Source of the DNA: Comamonas sp. lk
GTDB taxonomy: Bacteria > Pseudomonadota > Gammaproteobacteria > Burkholderiales > Burkholderiaceae_C
Assembly: GCA_945925985.1 (NCBI GenBank)
Contig: CAMELV010000033.1
Location: 1-45,276, forward strand
DNA length: 45,276 bases
Direction: 5' to 3'
The position numbers and the translations under genes were made by a program. Of this stretch, positions 36,360 through 45,276 are shown piece by piece. A model generated the notes under the pieces. That model was not told where the DNA came from, made no database searches, and was given only the letters and a program-made list of their open reading frames with translations. The number at the start of each line of letters is the position of its first letter. Positions within the stretch are counted from its first letter, which is position 1.

Positions 36360-37067
36360 TCAGGCCTTCCGATCTTCCTGTTGCTTCCAGCTAATTTCAA
36401 TAATGTCAAAGTCAACAAACCAGTACCCCCCCATTTTATGAATGCCCTGCCCCATAAAACGCGCAAGCACTTGCTGACTCAAGCAGGCAATTTTGTGTGC
36501 GGGCAAAGGTGCAGAAGCGCAAAACGCCACGCGGGTTTGCAAGCCCAGGGGATCGAGCATCGACTGCGTCTTGTTGACGTCAAGAAACACGTTGTGCGTC
36601 ATTACAGCAAGGCCGCCAGGAGCCAAGTGTTGACCAAGACCATTTAAAAATACATCTACAGTGCGGCGTCCATCAGTTCCGCCCGCGCTCCAGCTCGGCA
36701 AGCGGCCATCACCCTCAACGTGGTTGGCGGCGAATTGCGGCAGATTAGTCACCACAAAATCAAAGCGCTCATCACCACACGCCGCCCACATGTCACCCTG
36801 AACCAGGCTGGCCTTGGCTTGCAAACCCTCTTGAATCAATAATTTTTGCGCCGCCTGCACAGCCAGGGCTTCAAGCTCCACGCCCAACGCGCTTTGAGCG
36901 CCCATTGCCAGCAGCGTTGCCATCATTACACCACTGCCTGTTCCCATGTCAAGCGCCCGGGACGAGCGCACACGCACCGCATGCTTGCGGATATAAAGCA
37001 GCAATGCAGCGGTGTACTCGCTCGGGCTAAATAAATGTGTGTCGTTCAAACAGTTTTGAAGCATCAT
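36360..37067 (-). CDS. SAM-dependent methyltransferase (RsmC/HemK-like)
   Basis: A class I methyltransferase of 235 residues. Motif I is DMGTGSG at residues 40-46. Acidic motif II sits in GVELEA. The catalytic NPPY motif of HemK/RsmC-type enzymes, which methylate amide or exocyclic amino groups, appears as NLPQF at 108-112, a variant lacking both the second proline and the tyrosine. Substrate could be a nucleic acid, protein or small molecule. It lies 43 bases before the binding protein/permease gene on the same strand, so the three genes may be one operon. Confidence 0.8.
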   Translation of the reverse strand: MMLQNCLNDTHLFSPSEYTAALLLYIRKHAVRVRSSRALDMGTGSGVMMATLLAMGAQSALGVELEALAVQAAQKLLIQEGLQAKASLVQGDMWAACGDERFDFVVTNLPQFAANHVEGDGRLPSWSAGGTDGRRTVDVFLNGLGQHLAPGGLAVMTHNVFLDVNKTQSMLDPLGLQTRVAFCASAPLPAHKIACLSQQVLARFMGQGIHKMGGYWFVDFDIIEISWKQQEDRKA

Positions 37068-37256
37068 ATAACGGCTGCTGCTTCGCTTCGAGCGAACGGC
37101 CTAAAACAAATAAGCCAAGATCATAACTTATGCATACACCAATTTATGGTGCTTGGACTTCACCAGACAACACGCGGCACTGAAAGCGTGGGCGACGTAT
37201 GTTGCCCTTTTTCGCCATATTGCCGAGCGTAATGAGAGGGATGCGAAATGCAGAAA

Positions 37257-37552
37257 ATGATGAGTGACTAGCCAGTCAATCCGGACTACCCCGCCTACAT
37301 TGAGGCAGCCGTCAGGATACTTCAAAGCATGGTCCCCCCGGAGGAGTTGGTCAAGATCACGCAGTTGGAGGAGGACGACCTGATAGGCCTGCACCGTAGC
37401 CTCGGGATGTGGATCAGAAACAACTTTGGTCTTTTGAAAGGCAACAAGGCCTTGCTGCAGGAAGCGGGTAAAAGGGACCGTGATGATGCCTCGCAGGTGA
37501 TCATTCGTCGCTTTGGCGATCACTTAGGGACGGTCTGCCTAATGTTCATTAA
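37257..37552 (+). pseudogene. Broken DUF6794-like small protein gene
   Basis: The frame from the ATGs at 37257/37260 reads MSD then an amber stop at 37269-37271. It continues PVNPDYPAYIEAAVRILQSM and EEDDLIGLHRSLGMWIRNNF, followed by a DDASQVII segment, which I recall as the DUF6794 pattern. After about 37505 the family C-terminus (SLWRSLRDGLPNVH, stop at 37552) continues in another frame. So there is an early stop plus a late frameshift. The ATG at 37329 could only make an N-terminally shortened, frameshifted product. Function of the family is unknown to me. Confidence 0.65.
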
Positions 37553-37569
37553 CGCTAGCTCGCGGATTC

Positions 37570-37598
37570 GCCCCCCCCTGTTGGAGGGGCTCTTTTTT
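37570..37598 (+). terminator. Factor-independent terminator after the DUF6794-like gene
   Basis: A GC-rich stem (GCCCC with GGGGC, and an alternative using the run of C at 37575-37578) is followed by TCTTTTTT. It lies 18 bases after the original stop of the broken small gene on the plus strand. Confidence 0.6.
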
Positions 37599-37674
37599 CT
37601 GCGATCACTAGCTTCAGCAGGTGGCGCTCTCAAGCGCCGCCCTCTCCAGTTATTGGCCGATTGCTAAATCGACG

Positions 37675-38645
37675 CTACAGCTTACCCGCCAGATCGCTGG
37701 CGGTCGGGTTGAAATAGATCATCGCATGGCGCGGGTCACGCCAGCCAAACATTTTGCAAAACTCCATCAGGTTCAGCCGGCCGGTGCTACCAATCCAAGT
37801 GGCTGCGGTGTGCCTGGTATCGTGCCAGACGCAGCCGCTCAACCCGGCGCGGGTCTTGGCCGCTCTGAACAGCACATCAATGTTGCTGGCTTTGGTGCGG
37901 TACACAAGGGCAGTGGTGTATCAGCGCATTTTCTCCAGCAGCCGGCGCGCCTTGGCTGACAGCGGCACATCACGGGCACTGCCGTTCTTTGTGTCGTGCA
38001 GCCGCACATAGTCAGTTGACACATCTTCCCAGCGCAGGCCGGCCAGTTCGTCCTGTCGCATATTCGTGCGCAGAGCCAGCAGCACGCATGGGGCACGGCG
38101 TGCAGGGGCAGTGTGCGGCCAAGGTAAGCCAACGCCCGTAACAGGCGCTTGATCTCATTCAAGCTCAGCACCCTCTCGCGGTGTGGAGGTGCGGTTGGCT
38201 TGCGCACATCCTTGGCCGGGTTCACGATCAGCCACTTCCATTCTTTTCGGCCCTGCTCAAACACCGCGCTCAGCAGCTTCATCTCCCGCAGCACCGACGC
38301 CGGCCCAACTTGCATCAAACGCAGAACGCGCCAGCGCACGATATGGGCCGTGGTCAGCTTGTCCAGCATCACCCGTGCAAATTCCAGCCCCAGCTTTGCT
38401 AGGCGCACCACCTCCCAGCGTTCGCCTTTGTGGTCTGGCGACACCTCGCGCGCGTAACGGTCAAAAGCGTCTTGCACCGTGCGGATGCTCCCCTCGCGCC
38501 CTTGGGCCATGGTTTGCAGGTCAATCTCGCGCTGAGCGGCCCAAAGCTGGGCCTCGCGCTTGGTGTCAAACGTGGCAGAATCTCAACTCCCGTTGACTTG
38601 GAGCTAGACCCGACAGCCCTTGGCTGTTTTTTGGATCGAGGACAT
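37675..38645 (-). pseudogene. Decayed tyrosine-recombinase integrase next to tRNA-Leu
   Basis: Read on the minus strand from an ATG at 38645, the sequence gives an integrase: N-terminal MSSIQKTAKGCRV, then a core-binding domain (ATFDTKREAQLWAAQREID, DAFDRYAREVSPDHKGERWE), then the catalytic part with HDTRHTAATW and the Tyr region GWRDPRHAMIYFN. It is broken by TAG (38604-38606), TGA (38583-38585), a frameshift near 38100 and TGA (37921-37923). The three stops could each come from a C-to-T change. It lies 129 bases from the tRNA-Leu 3' end, the usual integration site of such elements. Confidence 0.88.
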
Positions 38646-38774
38646 GGGAATCGCGTGGGAGAATTTTGGGGGAATTGGTTCAGGAACAGTACTATTTTGC
38701 CCCAAAACGCCCCCAAAATTCCCCAAAAAATAAAGCCGTTTTCACTCTGTAGAGAAGAAAACGGCTTGCAATTA

Positions 38775-38859
<85 letters not shown>

Positions 38860-38877
38860 ATTTCAGGAAAAGAGGTT

Positions 38878-38883
38878 ATTGTA
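38878..38883 (-). promoter_or_regulatory. Candidate -10 of tRNA-Leu overlapping the rnr start
   Basis: TACAAT on the minus strand ends 18 bases before the tRNA 5' end, a suitable -10 position. The -35 is not clear. On the plus strand it covers the spacer and the first base of the presumed rnr start region, so tRNA promoter and rnr initiation signals share the same bases. Confidence 0.35.
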
Positions 38884-41171
38884 TCAAAATTGTTAGCCAG
38901 ACCAGCGGCTTGCTGGACGAGATTGAGGGGACCGTTCAAGGTCATCGGGATGGCCATGGTTTCATTTCCCGCGATGATGGGGAAGCCGATATCTATTTGC
39001 CATCGAACGAAATGCGGGCAGTCTTGCACAAGGACCGGGTGAAGGCGCGAGTTGTGCGTAGTGATCGAAAGGGGCGACCAGAAGGCCGCGTGTTGGAGAT
39101 CGTCGACAGGCCAAGTCAATCGATCATTGGGCGGTTACTTCAGGAAAGCGGCATCTGGATTGTCGCGCCTGAGGATAAGCGCTATGGCCAGGATGTCATG
39201 ATCCCGAAAGCAGCCACCGGTGCTGCAAAGTCTGGGCAGGTGGTTGTCGTTGAGTTGACCGAACCCCCTTCGCTGTACGGTCAGCCCGTCGGTCGTGTCA
39301 AGGAGATCTTGGGAGAGGTAGACGACCCCGGCATGGAAATCGAAATAGCGGTTCGCAAGTACAGCGTGCCCCATGAATTTTCGCAGGCTTGTAGAGCCTT
39401 GGCACGTGGCTTGCCCGACAAGGTGAGGCCTCGGGATAAACAGCACAGAGTGGACTTGACCGACGTGCCACTGGTCACCATTGATGGTGAGGATGCACGT
39501 GATTTTGACGATGCTGTGTACTGCGAGCCGGCATCAATCGGCAGGGGGAAGTCTGCGAAACAAGGTTGGCGATTGTTGGTGGCGATAGCTGATGTCAGCC
39601 ACTACGTCGAGAATGGCTCAGCGATCGACATCGATGCCTACGACCGTGCCACAAGCGTGTATTTTCCAAGGCGCGTCATCCCCATGCTTCCGGAGAAGTT
39701 ATCCAACGGACTGTGCTCGCTGAATCCGGAGGTTGAGCGACTGTGCATGGTGTGTGACATGCTGGTGTCCCAAGAAGGCGAAGTTAGCGCGTATCAGTTC
39801 TATCCAGCCGTTATGTGGAGTCATGCGCGGTTCACCTACACAGAAGTTGCTGCGTTGCTGGCCAATACGCACGGTCCGGAAGCCGCTCGTCGCAAGGAGC
39901 GAGTGAAGGACTTGCTGAACCTTCACGACGTGTATCGGGCCTTGTCCAAGGCGCGAATCAAGCGTGGCGCGGTTGACTTTGAAACGGTGGAGACTCAGAT
40001 TGTTTGTGATGAGGTTGGGCGAATTGAAAAAATTGTGCCGAGGACCCGTAACGACGCCCACAAACTGATCGAAGAAGCCATGCTGGCAGCCAATGTTTGC
40101 AGCGCAGATTTTATATCTCAGAGCAGACAATCTGGGCTTTACAGGGTTCATGAGGGGCCGACCCCTGAGAAGCAGGAACTGCTTCGCAACTATCTAAAGG
40201 CAATCGGCATTGGCTTGACGATCAGCGATGCCCCCTCACCCGGTGAGTTCCAGGCGATTGCCGCAGCGACCAAAGACCGCCCGGATTCCCAGCAAATTCA
40301 CTCCATGCTGTTGCGGTCCATGCAGCAAGCCATCTACACCCCCATCAACAGTGGCCATTTTGGGCTGGCATTTGATGCTTACAGCCATTTCACCAGCCCG
40401 ATTCGACGCTACCCTGACTTGCTGGTGCATCGCGTTATCAAGGCGATTCTGGCTAAGAGCAGGTATCAGCTGCCCATGTTGCCATTACCGGGCGAAGCCC
40501 AAGCCAAGTTAGCAAGGCGGTTGGAGAAAAGTATGGCGCTGAGAGCCGCTGATCCGGGCCATAAACCAAAAAAAATCAGTCCTGAAAATCAGGCTTGGCA
40601 GGCCGCTGGGATGCATTGCAGTGCCAATGAACGGCGCGCTGATGAGGCGAGCCGAGACGTGGAAGCATGGCTTAAGTGCAAGTTCATGCGCGAACACTTG
40701 GGGGAAGAGTATGGTGGGGTCGTCAGCGCTGTGACCAGTTTTGGTATTTTCGTAACGCTGGATGCCATGTATGTGGAAGGCTTGGTTCACATCACGGAAC
40801 TCGGTGGCGAGTACTATCGTTTTGATGAGGCGCGTCAGGAGCTCCGAGGTGAGCGAACCGGTATGCGCTATGCCATTGGGTCAAGGGTTCGCGTGCAGGT
40901 TAGTCGGGTGGATCTTGACGGACGTCGAATTGATTTCCGGCTGGTTCACGAAGGTGATGGCTTCGACGCGAAATCCGGGAAGGATAAGTCTGGCTTTCGC
41001 GATGGGGCTTTGTTGGGCGCCTCAGATGACTCGAAAGTAGACATACCGACCAAGCGCCGTGGCGGTCGGATCGCCGAACCATTGCCGCGCGGCGCAAAGT
41101 TAAGGGAAGGTGCTACGAAACCTAGCAAGAGCGCTGCGAGTCCCAAAAGCAGCCGCAAAGCGAAGCGTTGA
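38883..41171 (+). CDS. rnr: Ribonuclease R
   Basis: A 3'-to-5' exoribonuclease that degrades structured RNA. The order is a cold-shock-like RNA-binding region (GHRDGHGFISRDDGEADIYL), the RNB catalytic domain with DGEDARDFDDAVYC (magnesium-binding aspartates, about 39484-39525), and a C-terminal S1 domain (YGGVVSAVTSFGIFVTL), ending in a basic tail. The usual HTH domain of longer RNase R is absent. No ATG stands at the expected start. An AGAGG site (38871-38875) sits 7 bases before ATC at 38883, where a homologous ATG would be expected; the first canonical alternative is TTG at 38910 (753 residues). The GTG at 38832 lies inside the tRNA. About 762 residues from ATC. Confidence 0.85.
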   Translation: MKIVSQTSGLLDEIEGTVQGHRDGHGFISRDDGEADIYLPSNEMRAVLHKDRVKARVVRSDRKGRPEGRVLEIVDRPSQSIIGRLLQESGIWIVAPEDKRYGQDVMIPKAATGAAKSGQVVVVELTEPPSLYGQPVGRVKEILGEVDDPGMEIEIAVRKYSVPHEFSQACRALARGLPDKVRPRDKQHRVDLTDVPLVTIDGEDARDFDDAVYCEPASIGRGKSAKQGWRLLVAIADVSHYVENGSAIDIDAYDRATSVYFPRRVIPMLPEKLSNGLCSLNPEVERLCMVCDMLVSQEGEVSAYQFYPAVMWSHARFTYTEVAALLANTHGPEAARRKERVKDLLNLHDVYRALSKARIKRGAVDFETVETQIVCDEVGRIEKIVPRTRNDAHKLIEEAMLAANVCSADFISQSRQSGLYRVHEGPTPEKQELLRNYLKAIGIGLTISDAPSPGEFQAIAAATKDRPDSQQIHSMLLRSMQQAIYTPINSGHFGLAFDAYSHFTSPIRRYPDLLVHRVIKAILAKSRYQLPMLPLPGEAQAKLARRLEKSMALRAADPGHKPKKISPENQAWQAAGMHCSANERRADEASRDVEAWLKCKFMREHLGEEYGGVVSAVTSFGIFVTLDAMYVEGLVHITELGGEYYRFDEARQELRGERTGMRYAIGSRVRVQVSRVDLDGRRIDFRLVHEGDGFDAKSGKDKSGFRDGALLGASDDSKVDIPTKRRGGRIAEPLPRGAKLREGATKPSKSAASPKSSRKAKR

Positions 41172-41179
41172 ATCTGGGA

Positions 41180-42628
41180 TCAGATCAGATAAGACCTGCT
41201 GAGGGATCCAGCGGTCAGGGATGATTGCAACGACCAGTCGTCGGCCACTTGGCCGTGCTTATATACCGCTCGGCTGGCCGCGTCATGAGCGCCTAATCCA
41301 GCCGCCAAGCCCGCACCAATCATGCCGGACAGAACGTCTCCCGTGCCCGCCGAAGCAAGGCGCGCGTTGCCGGTAGGGTTAATCTGAGTGCGTTTTAACG
41401 GCGTTGCAATGACAGTGCCGGACCCCTTCAATACGACGGTGCATTGGCATGCGTCGCTGATCGCCCTGGCTGCGGCCAGCCTGTCGGATTGCACTTGGGT
41501 GACGCTGGTGTCGAGAAATCGCGCCGCTTCAAGTGGGTGGGGCGTCAACACGGTAAACTGGCCGCGGCCGAGGCGTAGCCGCACTGCGATTCGGCACGCT
41601 TGATCTTGCGCCAGGGCGTTTATGGCGTCGGCATCGATAACCAGCCGGCGGCTGGACGCCAGCAACTTCGGGAGCCAAGTGGCGATCAAGGTTCCGCCTC
41701 CGCAGCCGAAAACCATTGTGGTTTCAATGTATTCCATCGTGTCGGGCGGCCTGAGCATCAATTCAGGCTGAGATACGTCAAGCGTCAGATTGGCGCTATC
41801 GAGTAGACCCACAAACACCCGTCCGGCGCCCGCCTGAAGGGCTGCCGACCCAGCCAGAAACGCCGCACCAGTCATGCCCGCAGCGCCACCTATGATGCCG
41901 ACATCGCCGTAACTTCCTTTGTGTGTGGCATGCAGTCTCATCATTAGCTCGGGCCGACCGGTCAGTATGGCCGTTTGCGTCAGTCCAGGCCGGTCAGCCC
42001 CGCCCGTGGGATGGATGCCGAGCGACTCAAGCCAAACCTGGCCGGAAAGGTCGCGTCCGCGGCCTGTGAACAAGCCCGGTTTTAGCGTCAACAAGCAAAG
42101 CGTGTGGTCGGCCACCACGCCGATACCAGGTAGGTGGCCTGTGTCCGGATTTAGCCCGGTGGGATTGTCAATCGCCAAGACTGGGGCCATCCCGGTGTTC
42201 ATGACGTATGCCCAGGCAGCCAACCGTCCCGAAAGCGGCCGACTGTCTTGGCCGATACCTAGCATGGCGTCGATGCACAGGTCGTGGTTCACAGGCGGAT
42301 TCTGCGCCCAGACGACCCCTGCATCCCTTGCGCGCCTGTCGCAGTTGGTCTCAAGGTCGCGCTCGAACGTGGTGATGATTACAGTTTTGCCCCACATTAG
42401 GAGCAGTCTTGCAGCCTCGAGTCCATCGCTGCCATTGTTGCCAGACCCGCATGCGATCCAAATCTTTGAGGCATGGGGGGCGATGGCAATGGCTAATTTG
42501 GCGACCGCCATTCCGGCCTGTCGCAACAGTTGATCCTCCGGCTGGGCAGTGACCGCTGACCTCTCCAACTGCCGCGTAGCTGTGACGTCATGAAGCGAAA
42601 AGGCGTGGATTTTGTCAATGCGCTTCAT
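41180..42628 (-). CDS. nnr: Bifunctional NAD(P)H-hydrate epimerase/dehydratase
   Basis: Repairs hydrated NAD(P)H. The N-terminal epimerase (NnrE/YjeF-N) converts R-NADHX to S, and the C-terminal dehydratase (NnrD) restores NADH using ATP or ADP. The 482 residues show GSGNNGSDG at 61-69 (normally GNNGGDG, so one glycine is serine), a KGSYGDVGIIGGAAGMTGAA dehydratase motif region and GTGDVLSGMIG near the C-terminus. It is convergent with rnr, 8 bases apart. The start is the ATG at 42628, divergent from rpsB with a 292-base gap. Confidence 0.93.
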   Translation of the reverse strand: MKRIDKIHAFSLHDVTATRQLERSAVTAQPEDQLLRQAGMAVAKLAIAIAPHASKIWIACGSGNNGSDGLEAARLLLMWGKTVIITTFERDLETNCDRRARDAGVVWAQNPPVNHDLCIDAMLGIGQDSRPLSGRLAAWAYVMNTGMAPVLAIDNPTGLNPDTGHLPGIGVVADHTLCLLTLKPGLFTGRGRDLSGQVWLESLGIHPTGGADRPGLTQTAILTGRPELMMRLHATHKGSYGDVGIIGGAAGMTGAAFLAGSAALQAGAGRVFVGLLDSANLTLDVSQPELMLRPPDTMEYIETTMVFGCGGGTLIATWLPKLLASSRRLVIDADAINALAQDQACRIAVRLRLGRGQFTVLTPHPLEAARFLDTSVTQVQSDRLAAARAISDACQCTVVLKGSGTVIATPLKRTQINPTGNARLASAGTGDVLSGMIGAGLAAGLGAHDAASRAVYKHGQVADDWSLQSSLTAGSLSRSYLI

Positions 42629-42761
42629 AGGAGTGTTGGTCGCCTGTCGTTAAATTTGTGCTGAGCTGCCAGAAGCGATCGCACCATGAATTGTCTAGAG
42701 AGGGCGCCATCGATCCAAGGGTCTACCCAAGGCCAGTTGGCGTTTGGGCTAGTTATTCGGC

Positions 42762-42770
42762 TGGTATACT
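42762..42770 (+). promoter_or_regulatory. Extended -10 promoter of the rpsB operon
   Basis: TGGTATACT fits an extended -10 (TGnTATAAT type). A TTGGGC at 42744-42749 could serve as a weak -35, but the 15-base spacing is short. A leader of about 140 bases remains before rpsB. Confidence 0.5.
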
Positions 42771-42778
42771 GTGATGGC

Positions 42779-42808
42779 TGAGTCAATAGCAGTCTGTTTT
42801 TTGGCTCA
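42779..42808 (+). promoter_or_regulatory. Hairpin in the rpsB leader
   Basis: TGAGTCA (42779-42785) and TGGCTCA (42802-42808) form a seven-pair stem with one G-U pair just after the likely transcription start. In other bacteria ribosomal protein S2 binds its own leader. Here this is only a possible structure; no consensus was checked. Confidence 0.3.
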
Positions 42809-42920
42809 CAAATATGCAAACCAGTTTACACAAGGTGTTTCGTGACTGCGGTTGACGGCAATGTCGATCTTGGCTACGGAATGACAAGCTGGATTTTAGA
42901 CCGAACCTTTGGAGCTATAT

Positions 42921-43673
42921 ATGTCAGTCACTATGCGCGAAATGCTCGAAGCCGGCGTCCACTTTGGGCACCAGACTCGCTTCTGGAACCCCAAAATGGC
43001 ACCGTTTATCTTTGGGCATCGCAACAAAATCCACATCATTAATCTTGAAAAATCTTTGCCTATGTTTCAAGAGGCAGCAAAATTTGTGCGTCAAATTTCT
43101 GCCAAACGCGGTACGGTGTTGATGGTCGGCACAAAGCGGCAGGCGCGCGAGACAGTCGCCATTGAAGCGCAACGTGCTGGCGTGCCTTTCGTGGACCAGC
43201 GTTGGCTCGGCGGTATGCTGACGAACTTCAAGACCGTCAAGACATCGATCAAGCGGCTTAAGGACATGAAAGTCCATCAAGAAGCTGGGTTGGACAGCAT
43301 GAGCAAAAAAGAGCAGCTGATGTTTGCCCGGGAACTGGACAAACTGGAGAAGGACATTGGTGGTATCCAAGATATGGCTGTTTTGCCCGATGCGATATTT
43401 GTCATTGATGTCGGTTATCACAAAATCGCCATTGCAGAGGCCAAAAAACTGGGCATCCCCCTGATAGCAGTGGTGGATTCCAACCACTCGCCAGAGGGAA
43501 TTGATTACGTGATCCCGGGCAACGATGACTCATCTAAGGCTGTTACTTTGTATGCTCGTGGCATTGCGGACGCCATTATTGATGGTCGTTCCAATGTTGT
43601 GGATGACCTCGTCAAGGCTGTTGTGGCCGAGAGCGCGGATGAGTTTGTCGAAGTGAATGAGGCCTCTGCCTGA
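42921..43673 (+). CDS. rpsB: 30S ribosomal protein S2
   Basis: Ribosomal protein S2, 250 residues. The family start [20 protein letters not shown] and the F/W-rich [20 protein letters not shown] are clear, as is [23 protein letters not shown] site at 42911-42914 supports the ATG at 42921 rather than one four codons earlier. It heads the rpsB-tsf-pyrH operon. The long leader may hold its own feedback control. Confidence 0.98.
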   Translation: MSVTMREMLEAGVHFGHQTRFWNPKMAPFIFGHRNKIHIINLEKSLPMFQEAAKFVRQISAKRGTVLMVGTKRQARETVAIEAQRAGVPFVDQRWLGGMLTNFKTVKTSIKRLKDMKVHQEAGLDSMSKKEQLMFARELDKLEKDIGGIQDMAVLPDAIFVIDVGYHKIAIAEAKKLGIPLIAVVDSNHSPEGIDYVIPGNDDSSKAVTLYARGIADAIIDGRSNVVDDLVKAVVAESADEFVEVNEASA

Positions 43674-43696
43674 GCCCGTTGCGACCCCGCTTCGAG

Positions 43697-43720
43697 GGGG
43701 CTTCATGGCCCCTTTTTTTT
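43697..43720 (+). terminator. Terminator or attenuator between rpsB and tsf
   Basis: GGGGC (43697-43701), a six-base loop, GCCCC (43708-43712) and eight Ts form a factor-independent terminator. An alternative stem (CCCC at 43685-43688 with GGGG at 43696-43699) excludes it, so partial read-through into tsf is likely. Confidence 0.75.
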
Positions 43721-43757
43721 GATTTTTTTATTACCCCAATTGATGATGGAGAGAAAA

Positions 43758-44681
43758 ATGGCTGCAATTACTGCAAGTATGGTTGCTGAACTGCGCGGCA
43801 AGACAGACGCGCCAATGATGGAGTGCAAACGCGCCCTGACCGAGGCCGAAGGTGACATGGCCAAGGCCGAAGAGTTGCTGCGCGTCAAGTTGGGAAGCAA
43901 GGCGGGAAAGGCGGCAGGGCGGATTACCGCCGAGGGAGTTGTTGTATGCAGCATGGAACACGGTATCGGAGCCTTGCTGGAAGTGAATTGTGAGACTGAT
44001 TTCGTCACCAAAAACGACAGTTTCCTGGCATTGGCTAATGCCGCTGCTGCAATGGTTGCTAAACACGAACCGGCTGACGTTGCTGAGCTGAGCCTTCTGG
44101 CTTACGCTCAAGATGGGTTTGGTCCGACTCTGGAGGACGTCCGCAAGGGCTTGATAGGTAAGATTGGCGAAAATATGAGTTTTCGGCGTTTCAAGCGCTT
44201 CGCGTCAGGCAGCCAATTGGCTGCTTACTTGCACGGCACTCGTATCGGTGTGGTGGTTGAATTCGAAGGCAACGACGCGGCTGCCAAAGACGTGGCGATG
44301 CATGTGGCTGCGATGAAGCCAGTGGCTTTGTCTAGTCAAGATGTTCCGGCTGACTTGGTGGCACGCGAGCGCTCGGTAGCAGCGGCCAAAGCCGCTGAAG
44401 ATGCCGCCATAGCTACCGAAGCCGGCAAGCCAGTTCAGTCAGCTGAGATAGTTGCCAAGCGTATTGAGGGCGGTGTACAGAAATACCTGAAAGAGGTGTC
44501 ACTGTTTAACCAGCCTTTTGTCAAGAATGACAAGCAGACGGTTGAGCAAATGCTGAAAGCCACAGGCACCACCGTCAAGGCGTTCACTTTGTATGTGGTC
44601 GGTGAGGGCATTGAGAAAAAGGTAGATGACTTTGCCGCAGAAGTAGCGGCTCAAGTGGCTGCCGCCAAACAGTCTGCCTGA
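43758..44681 (+). CDS. tsf: Elongation factor Ts
   Basis: EF-Ts recycles EF-Tu by exchanging GDP for GTP. The 307 residues begin [20 protein letters not shown] and have the catalytic core features TDFVTKND and the C-terminal helical part. A GGAGAG site precedes the ATG at 43758; an earlier in-frame ATG at 43719 lies in the terminator T-run. It lies between rpsB and pyrH, as in most proteobacteria. Confidence 0.97.
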   Translation: MAAITASMVAELRGKTDAPMMECKRALTEAEGDMAKAEELLRVKLGSKAGKAAGRITAEGVVVCSMEHGIGALLEVNCETDFVTKNDSFLALANAAAAMVAKHEPADVAELSLLAYAQDGFGPTLEDVRKGLIGKIGENMSFRRFKRFASGSQLAAYLHGTRIGVVVEFEGNDAAAKDVAMHVAAMKPVALSSQDVPADLVARERSVAAAKAAEDAAIATEAGKPVQSAEIVAKRIEGGVQKYLKEVSLFNQPFVKNDKQTVEQMLKATGTTVKAFTLYVVGEGIEKKVDDFAAEVAAQVAAAKQSA

Positions 44682-44699
44682 TTGTCCCGGTGGTTCCCG

Positions 44700-44745
44700 A
44701 TGCCCAGTTTCACATTAGCTGGTCTGGGCATTGGCGAGACTGGGC
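44700..44745 (+). promoter_or_regulatory. Alternative RNA stems before pyrH
   Basis: ATGCCCAG (44700-44707) pairs perfectly with CTGGGCAT (44724-44731), while GCCCAGT (44702-44708) can instead pair with ACTGGGC (44739-44745). The two stems exclude each other and lie just upstream of pyrH. No T-run follows, so it is not a classical terminator. Functional role is unknown. Confidence 0.35.
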
Positions 44746-44773
44746 CTCGTAGCAACTTCACCATGAGACTGAC

Positions 44774-45276
44774 ATGACAACTGCCAAACCAGCGCATAAG
44801 CGGATTTTGCTGAAGCTTTCGGGCGAGGCCTTGATGGGCGATGACCAATTTGGCATCAACCGTGACACCATCGTCCGGATGGTCGATGAAATTGCTGAAG
44901 TCACGCGTCTTGGGGTCGAGGTTGCGGTGGTTATTGGCGGCGGCAATATCTTCCGCGGCGTGGCGGGCGGATCAGTAGGGATGGACCGAGCAACTGCTGA
45001 CTATATGGGGATGTTGGCGACGGTCATGAACGCCCTGGCCCTGGGGGACACGATGAACAAAGCTGGTTTGACTGCTCGGGTCATGTCCGCTATCGCTATT
45101 GAACAGGTGGTCGAGCCCTACGTAAGACCCAAGGCGCTTCAGTACCTTGAGGAGGGCAAGGTGGTAATTTTTGCGGCAGGCACAGGCAATCCGTTTTTTA
45201 CGACCGATACGGCTGCTGCCCTGCGAGGTGCGGAAATTGGCGCTGAAGTGGTGCTAAAAGCGACTAAAGTTGATGG
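44774..45276 (+). CDS. pyrH: Uridylate kinase (UMP kinase), partial at window end
   Basis: PyrH phosphorylates UMP to UDP. The visible N-terminal part starts [20 protein letters not shown], with the nucleotide-binding [11 protein letters not shown] and the [13 protein letters not shown] segment. The gene runs off the right edge after about 167 codons. It is the third gene of the rpsB-tsf-pyrH operon, with a 92-base gap after tsf. Confidence 0.95.
   Translation, partial: MTTAKPAHKRILLKLSGEALMGDDQFGINRDTIVRMVDEIAEVTRLGVEVAVVIGGGNIFRGVAGGSVGMDRATADYMGMLATVMNALALGDTMNKAGLTARVMSAIAIEQVVEPYVRPKALQYLEEGKVVIFAAGTGNPFFTTDTAAALRGAEIGAEVVLKATKVD

Overview
The window looks like a chromosomal segment of a betaproteobacterium of the order Burkholderiales, probably Comamonadaceae (Rhodoferax/Polaromonas-like). 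The reasons are the RNase R, S2, EF-Ts and PyrH sequence style, the rpsB-tsf-pyrH order, and a tRNA-Leu next to rnr. The genus is inference.

Region 1 (about 400-27320) is a full type VI secretion system (T6SS). Rightward genes are tssB, tssC, hcp, tssE, tssF, tssG, clpV/tssH and vgrG/tssI. An effector-loading type cassette follows: a DUF2169/pentapeptide-repeat fusion, a second pentapeptide protein, a DUF3540 protein, a DUF4150 PAAR-like tip protein and an unrecognised 259-residue protein. A leftward glycine-zipper envelope protein separates this from tssJ, tssK, tssL and tssM, and tssA lies convergent to tssM. All 13 core components are present: sheath (B, C), tube (Hcp), baseplate (E, F, G, K), recycling ATPase (H), spike (I plus PAAR-like), cap (A) and membrane complex (J, L, M). 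No kinase, phosphatase, Fha or sigma-54 activator gene is visible, so regulation must lie elsewhere. A 149-bp MITE-like element sits between the DUF4150 gene and the 259-residue protein gene. tssM and tssA each carry an in-frame tandem duplication.

Region 2 (about 27550-33580) is accessory DNA: an apparently intact two-ORF IS3-family element, a frameshifted remnant of a small KKCE-repeat protein, a large S8 serine protease with a P domain, Ig-like domains and RTX repeats (likely exported by type I secretion), and a truncated IS66 end abutting its 3' end.

Region 3 (about 33850-38860) has a leftward operon encoding a methyltransferase, a fused substrate-binding protein/permease and a second permease. 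It ends in a terminator and has no ATPase gene. Then come a broken DUF6794-like gene and a heavily decayed tyrosine integrase next to an intact tRNA-Leu(CAG), which is the signature of an old integrative element.

Region 4 (about 38880-45276) is housekeeping: rnr (with no canonical start codon at the expected position), convergent nnrD/nnrE, and the rpsB-tsf-pyrH operon. pyrH runs off the right end.
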